NCBI GenBank assembly: GCA_015478945.1
Contig: JABUQX010125961.1
Location: 7,501-52,554, forward strand
Origin: Trachelipus rathkii
Taxonomy: Eukaryota > Arthropoda > Malacostraca > Isopoda > Trachelipodidae
Direction of reading: 5' to 3'
Length of the DNA stretch: 45,054 nt
The notes beneath the pieces are model-generated. The model did no database searches, was not told the origin of the DNA, and saw only the letters and a list, made by a program, of their open reading frames with translations. Shown here piece by piece: positions 15,401-26,736 of the stretch (position 1 is the stretch's first letter; each line of letters starts with the position of its first letter). A program made the position numbers and the translations under genes.

Positions 15401-16800
15401 ATGTATGACAATGGAGGGTTTAATGGGGTGTGATAGACGAGTCCATACCCTTCTATAATCAAAGAGGGATTTGAACTGTTCTTTTTGTGCCCATAAACGA
15501 GTTGTTTATTTCTATACATTATTAACTTTCTTATTTACCCAATATCTCTCAAGAGTAGCATGTGTTACTCATATTATTATATCATAATAATATAACTAAA
15601 TTAAAATTAAATCGAAATTAAAAATATACTAATATATTTAAATATATATAATTATTAATTATATATATGTTATTATATATTCTATCATATGAGGATAAAT
15701 AGATATTAACCTTATTTAAAGTAGTTATATCGGTATATGAATAATATTGTATTCAAATAATATATCCAAACTATATTAATAATACTACTACCTATCAATA
15801 GAATATTAGATATAGATTAAATAAAAGTTGAGAGAAACTTCTATAATATATTACAGAGATCTGCATTAGTAGGTACTGAAATACTCCTCTACTAGATATA
15901 AAGTAGTTATTATATTATATCCTCACTCACACGCCTAGCTAGAATAATATTATCAAATTATATAGTAAATATTCAGATTATTTATAGAGTAATAAGGAAC
16001 GAGAACAGGGAGGTGGAAAGAAAAGATAATAACACTACCATTCACTATTATATATATGAATTTTGTAGAAGATATGGGATAACCTACTTGTCAAATATAC
16101 ATCATATGCGTAATTTCAGAATTAGTTTATTTTAGGTTATATCCCTTCAATTATTATGTGAAATGTAAGTGAAATTCATACACTCAGTACGGCCGAATAA
16201 CACAAGTGACCAATCCGTGAGCATACCAATAAGAAGGTAAGCGCTAAATCCTCCATCATACCTAGGTATAAGGCTACCAATAGCGCCTCCCAAAGCAGTT
16301 GGGCCAAAGACCAAATCACAGCATAGTTAAGATAAATTTTAGTGTTTCGTAAAGATGTTGTCTTATTTTCGACCTTTGAGCTTTCCGAAGCAATTCTTTT
16401 TCCCTGTAACAAGAAAGAAATACCCACCTTTTTTATAAAGGCTAACTTAAAAGTTACAATTTTGTTTATAATACCGGTACATCACACGAATGTCCATTAC
16501 TCATTTACTATCAGTAACTTAGAGATATAAAAGTGAGGTATATGTCATAGTTTATGAATACAATGTGTCACAATGTCGGAAATCGAAAGGAGGAGATTAA
16601 ATGATAGATATAAATCAAAAACTTTTACTTCAAGATATAGCGATAGATAACATCCATCGCAAGTAAATCCTATTAAATGTAAAATCTAATTTAAAAATAA
16701 ATAAAGTAACAAGTCTACAACAGTTGTACCTAATAAGGGTTGTAATCTATAAAAAATATTGAACCAAGATATCTCAAATAGGAATAGATGTCACAACAAT
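12419..16800. other. Mostly AT-rich anonymous DNA
   Basis: No supported gene. A short (TA) tract sits at 13295-13345. Frames at 12419-12691 (minus), 14447-14698 (plus), 15259-15519 (minus) and 16176-16427 (minus) have no recognisable family. 13600-14400 and 15560-16000 are very AT-rich. Confidence 0.45.
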
Positions 16801-19800
16801 ATTCAGTCTAAGATTCAACACCACTTTTTGTCCTCGCACACACACCATCGTCAAGGGGTCAATTAGTGATCACACACACTGGTTCAAGATAATTCAAGAC
16901 GGATTCTTCAAACTCATTTAAACTCGGATTCAATTCAAGGGAGATAAGCACTCTAAAGACAATCTTCCGGCCTTTGGTGCATATAGTTCATTTAAACACA
17001 GTTTTCAACCTTGGATTATCACAGGTTCTGTTTCGAAAATGTAATTCATCTGATAATATACTAACATGGACAAATTGAATATTCATTTATTTATTTATAA
17101 TGTATAATTATTATATGGAATATTAAATGATAAGAAAATCCTGAGAGCTAATAAAAATTTAAATGATTCACCACTAGCTTAATCCTCTCATGGAAAAGCC
17201 AGAGGCTCGTATTCTCAAATCCTTTTTGAAAGTTTTGGTTTGCACCATCACATCCTCAAAGGTGCACTTGTGGTTTTCTTCAGACGGTACCGGGGGGGGG
17301 GGTCAAAACGTCAAATTAACCTTATCCCAATGGCTTTGGCAAGATCTCAGGTTTGAGGGAGAAATACTATATCCAAATATCTGTCTTGAGAGAGAGGCTT
17401 TTATTGTTACACACCTCAAACTAATGTAATGACGGGAGAAAATTGTTCAAAAGTGAATCATGATAAATGTTTCAAATAAATAATTGGATACCATTCATCC
17501 ATTAATTGATATAACAACTTTACAAAATAAAATTAGATTTCCAGAAATGAAGATCTTGAGGTTTGCTATTATTATTTTAATTAAAACAAGAAAATTCAAC
17601 AAATTTGAGATTGATATCAAATTATTATAATTTTAATTCTGTATAAAGCAAATGTGTCATTCCTGGTATTTATTAAGATCATTATCTAATTTACACACTC
17701 ATAATATAATATCAATTTTATTTTTCTCAATATTAACGTTAAGATAAAATAAAATGGTTATTATGCAAAGGCTATAGTAAATAATCCATATCACTATTAC
17801 ACCTGAGACTGAAATATTAAACACTAGTTGCCATAACTATTAGTAAAAATATAATTGTGACATCTAGTAGAAACAGTGCCAATTTAGATAATAATTTAAT
17901 ATCATTTAAATTTAACGAACAAAATTATATATTTTTGACTAATGTAATAATTATGTGTTACATAGTTTTCTATTTACTATCTTTTGGCATTGATTTTGTA
18001 ATCTTGCAATGGATCCAATGAATGGTTGGATTTTCAATTAATTACTCGTTGTCAACCGCTTTGGCAACCTCTCCGCTTAGTATAAAAGGTGAGATAGCGA
18101 TCGAAGCTTTACTCTTTGTCATAATATACTGCTTTCAAGAACTCCGTCCCATTTACATTAAATAAATTTTGTGTAAGGATGAGTTGTGTCCTTGTGTGAT
18201 TCTAGCCGTACAATTGGATAGGATGTTTGCTATTATTTTCTTGTCATTGGTGCTTATATCTTTGTTTAATACTTTTTCTATTAAAAGGTGAAGTGTGACC
18301 CCTTCATTTGCGTGAACCTACTGGGAGAGTAGGAGATAGCTGTTACTGGAAGTAAATGAGTGTTTTCAAATATGTTGGAAGGCATGAGTAGGTAGACAAT
18401 GTTATAAAATTTTCCAAATATTCTGTTATTATATAGTGGTGTGATTAATTTTTAATTATTTTTTTTATTTTATTTTATATGTTATTGACTTTATTTATAA
18501 ATTTAGTCGATTAGAGTCATGTGTTCAGTACGGTTTTTAGTCAGTAGGTAATAAAGTGAGCTGCCATAGTGGTACAAAGTATGTGTTAGAGGGTCCCTTG
18601 TTATAGGTATGTATGATATTAGGGGGCAATGAGTTAGATGTTTAGTAGGAGAGGTTTGTATAGTTTAAGGTGGTATTTCCTAAGGTTGTACACTACTTTC
18701 TCTCGTTTCATCGATAGGTTCGTCATCTAGAAAAAAGAGTACGCTTTAACTGACTCTTGCTGCTGATATTTGACAATCACGGAAGATGCCATTAGATTCT
18801 TCCATGTGTATTGGAAATTGTTCTCTTGATATTCAATATTACACTCCTTGCCCCCGTCTAATAATTATTACTAAAGGATTAAAGTAAATCCTTGGGGTCT
18901 TTCTAACACTTTAAATTGAAAATAACTACAATGTTAGAGTGCAATTATATATCTCAAAGTTAGGGGCGTAATCTTGGATTAACCAAACATGAAAGGATAT
19001 AAAATTTATATATATAAATCAAAATGGAATGGTTGGGAAATTAGAAATTAGCCTTTCTCCTTATCAGTATATAATGTTTCTACTCTTCAAATGAAAGGTA
19101 GGATAATGATAAATCTGGTGGTAGAAGTGACCTCACGCGTACTATTGCTCTTTAATTAATTATTTCTTGTCGATTTTTTCTTTTTCGATTCTCATACCCA
19201 GAAGTCCTTTAACATCCATCTCGCGTTGAAGAATATCTGACTTCCTTAAAAATTCGACTTATTACTTCTAATTAGTGATTACGAGCTATAAGGGACACAC
19301 TTAGCTAGATCTAGATTTGGTTTAAAAAGTAATATGCAGTAGTTATGAGAATAGAGAACTCAAATCTAAGCTTTTATCCTTGACTGTTCTTCCAAAATTT
19401 ATAGTCTTTATCTATCTTTCGGCTTGTCATCTTTAAATCATTTATTATTTTTTTCTTATTATTTGTTATATCACACGCACCATCAATTATTGGTTTTTCT
19501 TTGGATAAATTCTAAAACATCACATAGCTCAAAAGTTTTACTTAAAACTTTATATATATATAAATTTTATTTTTTCTTTATCAACATTGTATTAACACCT
19601 TTATTAAGATATCAATTTCTGATGTTAGTTATAGTACAGGAGTTTATATATAATAGAATTCGGGGCTATAACTTTAATAAATCTAGCAGAAATAGATAAA
19701 TAACTTAAGACTATATGTTTGTATTAGTTATAAAATAGCGTAAAAAGAAGGGATGAACTGCGAGAAATAGAAGTGTCATTAGAAAAAAGGAATATGGTAA

Positions 19801-20575
19801 GTTCAAAGAAAACAGGCATATATGATGAAGAAAGATATAATTATTACAATATACAGTATAAAAAACGCAATACAAAAAAAAAGGTAAATAAAGAAAAATT
19901 AACAACTAAGCAAAGCACCAAATGTAAAATAAGTTTTAAAATACAAGTTAAACAAAATAAAAATAAGGTAAAAAAAATCATAAGATTCTCAAGGTGCAAA
20001 GCTCAAATTCAAAAAGAAAATAAAAAAAAATATAAAAAATAAAAATTGGTATCAAGATTTGACTCAAAAGGTAGACATTTAAGGACAGTAACAAATATTT
20101 AAAAATAATTAAAATAACACATAAACAACTTCGAAAAATATTGCATCCGGCTCAGAACCTTAGTTGATATCTAATTTGAAGATTTGGATCAAGCTGCTTC
20201 TCAGTAAAATACGCACACCCCCGGTTTTTCCGTTCCATTTACTCGATATATTCGTCTGATTGGAAATTATTATAAATTAAGAAAAATGTAACTAAAGTCT
20301 TAGTAATTTGAAGAAAAGAATATAAAATACGGAGGTCACATATAGATAAAACTCTAATACGATAGGAAAAGAACTTGAGAATGAAATAATATAAAATATA
20401 CGCAAAAGAAGTAGTTATATTAATATTATATTTTGTTTGAGAGTGTAGAGTCCAAAATATTCTTATACACACACACAATCAAACTCACAACAAACACTAA
20501 CTCCATCGACATCCACCTCTACTAAATTTATCCATCATCTAACACAAATTTATTTTCATTGAATTATCAGGGTAG
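16801..20575. other. Anonymous DNA around the LTR-like block
   Basis: Apart from the TATA/poly(A) pair near 18.08 kb, nothing is recognised. A G run lies at 17291-17302. The frames at 17190-17429 and 19424-20042 are AT- or A-rich and unrecognised. Confidence 0.45.
18081..18166 (+). promoter_or_regulatory. LTR-like TATA box and poly(A)-signal pair
   Basis: TATAAAAG at 18081-18088 in a CTTAGTATAAAAGGTGAG context, with AATAAA at 18161-18166 about 80 bases on and GTGTAAGGATGAGTTGTGTC following. This arrangement is typical of the U3/R part of arthropod LTRs, possibly a solo LTR. No gag or pol follows and LTR borders were not found, so it could also be a core promoter of an unseen gene. Confidence 0.35.
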
Positions 20576-20579
20576 AGTA

Positions 20580-20675
20580 TATATTATATATATATATATA
20601 TTATATAATATATATATATTATATATATATATATATTATATATATATATATATATTAATATATATTATTATATAT
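20580..20675. repeat. (TA)n microsatellite
   Basis: A/T alternating tract immediately before the Jockey-like RT relic. Confidence 0.95.
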
Positions 20676-20689
20676 AAATAGTTTGCGGA

Positions 20690-21460
20690 ATTTATGAAAT
20701 GTCAAAAAAACACTACTCACAAACTTCTAACCGGATTGAACACCAAAACATCCTCACCGGTTTTAACCCAAACCTACCACCTGTACTCTTCTAGTGGCAA
20801 TAGACATAAAAAGACATTTGATACAGTCCCACATCACTCTTAATAACAAGCACTAAACACTGAAATAAGTATCAATGACAAGAAAATAATAGGAAATTAT
20901 TTGTCTGGTCGTACATTCAGTCATGCAGGGATGCCACACCTCTCGAACATACAATTATTCAATGGTGTACCCCAGGGTGGTCATATATCACGAACAGCTA
21001 TTTATCTTTCTATGCATGACATAAGCCAAACCCCCCCCCGTACCCTCTGAAAAAATTAGTATTACGCTGATGATCACACAATACAGCCTCATAGTTCCTC
21101 ATATATAAGGAGACAACAATTACAGCACCATGGAAACCAAATGGATCAATGGCTGACTACACATAGAATGACAGCTCCCCCTCCCCCCCCCCAAAAAAAA
21201 AAATTCTCTATCACTCTACTAACATCTGACAAAAAAACAGATTAACATCCATCCAAGAAATCTCCTCTCAAACAACAAACTCCCTCTTAATACGCAACCC
21301 ACCATTCTCGGCCTGACTTTCCGGATAAGAACGTGAACACACGAAGCATTTATTTAGTTCTCTTTGAAAGTCGTTATTGAAACAGCTATCTTATCGAAAC
21401 TTCTATTCACCTACTTATATCTCCATAAACCCAACATACTCTTTCACCATCTAGTATTTG
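20690..21460 (+). pseudogene. Degenerate LINE reverse transcriptase, Jockey-like
   Basis: Plus-strand frames carry RT landmarks in the right order. Motif A-like FDTVPHHS is at 20817-20840. A damaged motif B with QWCTPGWSYI corresponds to the family's NGVPQGG-I-SPTLF. Motif C YADD is at 21063-21074, in the same reading phase as motif A. Downstream are LLTSDKK and PTILGLTF blocks typical of the post-palm region in arthropod Jockey-like elements. Stops, frameshifts and runs of C (21030s, 21180s) break it. No endonuclease or 3' end is recognisable. It is a dead fragment. Confidence 0.8.
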
Positions 21461-22834
21461 TCAAAGGCAATATAAGCATTGATATGATAGATATAATAAA
21501 AAGTCCCTGTCTTAATAAATAACTCAGACTAAATTTTTATGTGATCTAATATCGTAATAAAATAATAGGTCTCATACTAAATAAGATTTATTATCCTGCT
21601 CGTTTTTATATCGTTGATGACTCATCATCATTAATACTAATCGACCTATATAAATTCCAGTTATATTTAGGGCTTCTATATATATATATATCTCCATAAT
21701 ATATTAATATAAAAATATGACTAACATTCTCACAATACTGGAAAATTACGTAGCAATAACATGAATGAGCCTTTATTAAGTATGTTAAATAAAAGTGACT
21801 TGTTAGTCCTACTATATCAATATATATTACCCTAAATATACTCACCATCACTTAACAATCAAGATAAACTAAATTACTATTATCCAATAAAGGACCATTA
21901 TTCGACATAAATATGTGTCCAAACTATATTTAACATGACTAAACTCACATCATTCTATAAATACCTATAACTATACCCTCTGAGCATACCAATATTAACA
22001 AGGCTACTATCGACACCAGAATATAAAGTATTAAACATCGCTCACCTAGACTACATATGTATATTTAATATATTACTATATATATACATATCCATACGCT
22101 TTCCCTCCACTACCCTGATAATATCACTATTTAAATATTATCAAACACACATCCCATACACCTATATATAACAATCATAATTACTAACATGAAGTATAAG
22201 CGGTATAATACTATAGTATATCCCAATCAAACTCACATATAGTATATTTCTAAATACGACCCCCACTACTATTAAATATTAATCTACCTGAACAGTAGAT
22301 TCTAAGTAGCTATTAATTGCATAATTTAGAGTCTGCACAAACACAAGTATATGTGAATATGCACTGTATCGCACAAGTCCTTTACCCTAAGAAACGTGAG
22401 GCACCTTACCAATAGCTGATGGCCATATACCGAAATTCTGGTTGGAGACATATGTAAGCAACTTCATCTGGGATTGTACCACGGGCATTCATTTGCAAGC
22501 TGTCATGGTACCCACATCTAATTTGTCAACCGGAGTGCCTTCCTACACTCAAGCAGGCTCATCTATCCCAAACACAAGAACCCACCACACATCAATATTT
22601 GAGGCTGCAAGAACAAATTATCCTTAACATACGGGGCAAACCCTGACAGGGGGCTCAACCCCTCAAGGACTGATACAAGTAAACCAGGAGTTAGTACCCA
22701 GTCCTTTGTGGCGGGTAACTCCCTACCATTCTTCTGTCATATTGGACTAGATGGATTAATGTAGGTATTGGCCACCTAACATTCACAATCGGCAATTGTG
22801 TGAGGGTAATATAAGTAATAGAAAAATAAAGAAA
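21461..22834. other. Anonymous AT-rich DNA
   Basis: The first part may hold the unrecognisable 3' end of the Jockey-like relic. 22440-22760 is less AT-rich and has a 61-codon frame (22442-22627) with no family match. Confidence 0.4.
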
Positions 22835-23150
22835 GATAACTAATTTAATTGGGTAATGGTAAAGATTTACTGACCTTATATCCTTAATTGATTGAACCAC
22901 CTGAGCATGATTGTCAGAATGAGGACAAATAATATCCGGTATGCTTTCCCACTGTAAAAGTAATAATTACCCCAACCCAAAAATAAGTTGGTTCAGAGAA
23001 ACAGTTATTTAAAAAGCAACCTTAGCTCCATTCAAGTAGTCGACATAAAAAGGTATCCAGACTTAAGTTACTATTCACTTATGAATTCTTTAATCTTATT
23101 ATAATTATAGATGTATAAATATTGCATATATTAATAATCATAATATATGA
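22835..23150 (-). repeat. tRNA-related SINE-like repeat, copy A (most diverged)
   Basis: Reverse-complement copy of the repeat best seen at 25637-25884. Its right end keeps the 5' motif (reversed) around TAAATATTGCATATTAAT, and its left end keeps the reversed GTAAATCTTTACC block. The A and B boxes are blurred and many single-base insertions are present, so it is the oldest or worst-sequenced member of the array. Confidence 0.6.
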
Positions 23151-23261
23151 TGTCAAATATATTATAATAATATATTGATCAACGCCATAATTTTTGTAAA
23201 TATTCTTGGAAAAAATAAAAGGAATAAAAAAGTAGTACAAGAGAAAGATGATCACCAACAA

Positions 23262-23538
23262 GTGAAAGTAAACTAATATTTGGTAGAACTTTGGCCGTAA
23301 GGTTAAAGAATTTATGGCCTTCTCTGGGATTAAACCACCGTATGTTGCGAATGAGAGCCAATATACCGGTGATTTTACCACTGAGCTATCCCCCACCCAA
23401 AAAGTTGGGGTTCAAGAAACAGTTTTAAAGCAACCGAGCCCCCTTCAAAGCGACATCACCAGGTGTCCAGCCTGGTCCTATCGCCTCGTTCTTTATATTG
23501 TTAGATGTTAAATATTGCATATTAATGGCAATTATATA
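23262..23538 (-). repeat. tRNA-related SINE-like repeat, copy B
   Basis: Reverse orientation. The reversed A box lies at 23378-23388 (CCACTGAGCTA) and the reversed B box at 23326-23336 (GGGATTAAACC). About 140 bp of non-tRNA sequence precede the tRNA-like part in the element's own direction. Confidence 0.75.
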
Positions 23539-23549
23539 AAGATGTAAAT

Positions 23550-23812
23550 AAAGAAAGAACATTTATGGGAAGGGTAAAGAATTTACTGCTTCTCTTGGGA
23601 TTGAAACCACCGCATGTTGGAATGAGGACCATAATATCCCGGTACTTTTACCACCTGAGATATCCCCCAACCCCAAAAAAGGTTGGGTTTAAAGAACAGT
23701 TTTAAGCAACCGAGCTCCCTTTCAAGGCGACATCAGCCAGGTGTCCAGCCTGTCTCTCCCGTTCTTTTATATTGTAGATGTTAAATATTGCATATTAATC
23801 GCAATTATATAA
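23550..23812 (-). repeat. tRNA-related SINE-like repeat, copy C
   Basis: Reverse orientation, next to copy B. The reversed B box is at 23597-23608 with one extra base; the A box region near 23651-23663 is altered. Its 5' end is the left arm of the palindrome centred at 23816. Confidence 0.78.
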
Positions 23813-23861
23813 TTACATATTATATAATTGCGATTAATATGCAATATTTAACATCTACAAT
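23771..23861. repeat. Perfect 42-bp palindrome between copies C and D
   Basis: The left arm 23771-23812 is the exact reverse complement of the right arm 23820-23861, separated by seven bases. It arises from two head-to-head SINE-like copies and could extrude as a cruciform or fold as a hairpin in RNA. Confidence 0.9.
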
Positions 23862-24081
23862 AAAAAGAACGAGGGATAGGACAGGCTGGACACCTGGTGA
23901 TGTCGCCCTGAAGGGAGCTCGGTTTGCTTTTAAAACTGTTCTTGACCAACTTTTTTTGGTTGGGGATAGCTCAGTGGTAAAGCACCGGGTATATTGTCCT
24001 CAATCGCAACATGCGGTGGTTCAATCCCAGTGAAGGCAGTAAATTCTTTACCTTCCCATTAAAAGTTCTTTCTTTATTATC
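23820..24081 (+). repeat. tRNA-related SINE-like repeat, copy D
   Basis: Forward copy, head to head with copy C. The A box TAGCTCAGTGG (23967-23977) and B box GGTTCAATCCC (24018-24028) match RNA polymerase III internal promoter consensus and sit 40 bases apart, as in tRNAs. The tRNA-like part begins GGGGATA and most resembles an Ala- or Gly-type tRNA, but no complete anticodon stem can be drawn, so it is not a working tRNA gene. Confidence 0.82.
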
Positions 24082-24335
24082 TTATATAATTGCGATTAAT
24101 ATGCAATATTTAACATCTACCAATATAAAGAACGAGGAATAGGACAGGCTGGACACCTAGTGATGTCTCCTTGAAGGAGCTCGGTTGCTTTAAACTGTTT
24201 TGAACCCAACCTTTTTTGGGTTTGGGGATAGCTCAGTGGTAAAGCACCGGGTATATTTTCCTCATTCGGAACATGCTGTGATTCAATCCCAGGGAAGACA
24301 GTAAATTCTTTGCCTTCCCATTAAATTTTCTTTAT
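24082..24335 (+). repeat. tRNA-related SINE-like repeat, copy E
   Basis: Forward copy following D head to tail with no spacer. A box at 24229-24239, B box GATTCAATCCC at 24280-24290. It ends with CCTTCCCATTAAA followed by T-rich sequence, then directly by a (TA)n tract. It is the left end of duplicated unit 1. Confidence 0.82.
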
Positions 24336-24443
24336 ATATAATATATATTATATAATATATATATTATATATATAATATTATATAATTAACTTATTATATA
24401 TATATTATATATATATATTATATATATAATTATTATATATATA

Positions 24444-24491
<48 letters not shown>

Positions 24492-24510
24492 AATATATAT
24501 ATATATTTTG
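24336..24510. repeat. (TA)n microsatellite after SINE-like copy E
   Basis: Begins within a few bases of the end of copy E. Part of duplicated unit 1. Confidence 0.95.
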
Positions 24511-25243
24511 TTATATGTTCCATTATAAAATATAAGAAAAAGGAAACAAAAAATAAATATATGAATTAAGAAAATTCATTACTATTCATACTATGTGAAC
24601 ATCAACTATGGTTAAACAAAAATTTACCAAAATATTAGAATGTAGAAAAGCAAAAATTGATTGCAAACAACAGAGAAAATTGCTGAGGAAATCAGAATAG
24701 AAGGTGGGGCAAGCGGTATCGTGGCTTGCAAAATAGAATAAAGGCTAAAGAAAGCGAATATTAAGAAAAACAAGTAATTAAAGATACTGCAAGCAATAAA
24801 AGCTATTGGTGATCTAACGAAGCTATTCAAAGCCTACAGAACTGCAACTGCCCAAAGTAAATATATATATATATATATATATATGTACAGAATTGAGCTT
24901 CAATCAACACTAGGAAGATATATGAAGAAACACTTAGTAACATCTATTCATCAAGAGCTTATTAATTTCAACAAAGAAAGAAACTATTAAGGTGGATAAA
25001 CTAGCAATTGAACTTCTTCAACCATTTTAGTATTAAAGGAAGCCCAGAAATCAAAATTTTCCAACATCAGAAAGCCTCTACTGAGCTAAGAATGCCTGCA
25101 GAAGAAATTTAATTAAGGAATTTGTCCAGCTATATGATTAGAGTCAACCAATCTTCAAGCAACTTTATTAATTAAGGCAGCAGTCCTACAATTTTGAGTA
25201 ATATCTAAGCCATCCACCCTAATCTCAACCATTTCTGAAATCC

Positions 25244-25635
25244 AACATCAGTAATTTAGAAGGTATAGCTATTTTTATAGGTATTAATATAGTTGGTGGT
25301 GAATGTGGTATAATTTTAAAAAAGTAACATCTATGAGTTTTAAACAAAAGCTAAAGGACAAAAAAAAATAAAAAGTCCCAAAAATAATATTTTTTATAAA
25401 TATCTTTATTTCAATGAATTTTATGGAAACAGATATGATAATTAATTATGTTTATTTTTTAACATTTAGTATTTGTACTTTTATATATTTATAGTTTTGT
25501 TATATTTTTATATTTTTAGAACCTGTTCGTATTTCCAATATGTGCAAATAAAGAAGAAATGTCGAATAGAGTATTTTTGCCACTGATGTTTTACAAAGTT
25601 CTTCTAAATTAAGAAGGCTTGGATGATATTTACAT
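25244..25635. other. Spacer between the two duplicated units
   Basis: AT-rich, with no ORF of note. A 17-base stretch TTCTTCTAAATTAAGAA also occurs inside the Thg1-like ORF (near 27146), but the flanks do not align convincingly, so a second Thg1 relic is not claimed. Confidence 0.5.
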
Positions 25636-25636
25636 C

Positions 25637-25884
25637 TTATATAATTGCGATTAATATGCAATATTTAACATCTACAATACAAAGAACGAGGAATAGGACA
25701 GGCTGGACACCTAGTGATGTCGTCTTGAAGGGAGCTCGGTTGCTTTAAAACTGTTCTTGAACCCAACTTTTTTGGGTTGGGGATAGCTCAGTGGTAAAGC
25801 ACCGGGTATATTTTCCTCATTCGGAACATGCTGTGATTCAATCCCAGGGAAGACAGTAAATTCTTTGCCTTCCCATTAAATGTT
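25637..25884 (+). repeat. tRNA-related SINE-like repeat, copy F
   Basis: Forward copy nearly identical to E. A box at 25784-25794, B box at 25835-25845. Just before the tRNA-like part lies a short stem, ACCCAAC paired with GTTGGG. It also runs into a (TA)n tract and opens duplicated unit 2. In this family the tRNA-like part lies in the 3' half, not at the 5' end as in ordinary SINEs. Confidence 0.82.
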
Positions 25885-25888
25885 TTTA

Positions 25889-25932
<44 letters not shown>

Positions 25933-26010
25933 ATATATATATAATAATATAATATATATATTAATATATATTATATTTAAGTATATATATATATATATAT
26001 AATATATATA

Positions 26011-26047
<37 letters not shown>
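25885..26047. repeat. (TA)n microsatellite after SINE-like copy F
   Basis: Same position in unit 2 as the tract at 24336-24510. Length and internal pattern differ between the two. Confidence 0.95.
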
Positions 26048-26050
<3 letters not shown>

Positions 26051-26736
26051 ATATTTTCCATTAAAAATATAAGAAAAAAGGAAACAAAAAATAAATATAT
26101 GAATTAAAGAAAATTCATTACTATTCATACTATGTGAACATCAACTATGGTTACAAAAAATTACCAAAATATTAGAAATGTAGAAAAGCAAAAATTGATT
26201 GCAACACAGAGAAAATTGCTGAGGAAATCAGAATAGAAGGTGGGGCAACATTAAGGGCTTGCAAATAGAATAAAGGCTAAAGAAAGCCCAATATTAAGAA
26301 AACCAAGTAATTAGAAGATACGGCAAGCAAATATAAGCTATTGCAGAAACTCAAACAAGCTATTGAAGCTACAAACTGCCAACTTGCCAAAGTAAATTGA
26401 GAAAATAAAGGCAAAGTACAGAATTGAGCTTCAATCAACACTAGGAAGATATATGAAGAAACACTTAGTAACATCTATTCATCAAAGAGCTTATTAATTT
26501 CACAAAGAAGAACTATTAAGGTGGCAATAACTAGCAATTGACATTCTTCAACTATTAGTATATTAATAAGGAAGCTAGAGAAGAAACATTAGAACATCAA
26601 GAAAAACTCTAAACAAAGCTAAGAATTCATCCAGTAAGAAATTTAATTAATGGAATTTGTCAGCTTATATGATTAGAGTCACCAATCTTCAAGCAACTTA
26701 TTAATAAAGCAGCAGTCCTACAATTTTGAGTAATAT

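Larger units (their letters stand above)
24082..25243 (+). repeat. Duplicated unit 1: SINE-like copy, (TA)n and about 720 bp of unknown sequence
   Basis: Sequence from the start of copy E to about 25243 recurs as unit 2. Shared landmarks include TTCATTACTATTCATACTAT, the GGAAATCAGAATAGAAGG block and the GCAGTCCTACAATTTTGAGT block near the right end. Differences are mainly one- to three-base indels. No intact ORF; the body is A-rich on the plus strand and may be an old coding region broken by frameshifts. Confidence 0.85.

Noticed and set aside
23960..24040. A functional tRNA gene in SINE-like copy D
   Set aside because: The A and B boxes fit, but no full cloverleaf with an anticodon stem and paired acceptor ends can be drawn, and the same sequence recurs in six decayed copies.
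25560..25635. A second Thg1-like relic in the spacer
   Set aside because: Only a 17-base match plus a short LLNLEE-like translation. The flanks do not align, so chance is likely.
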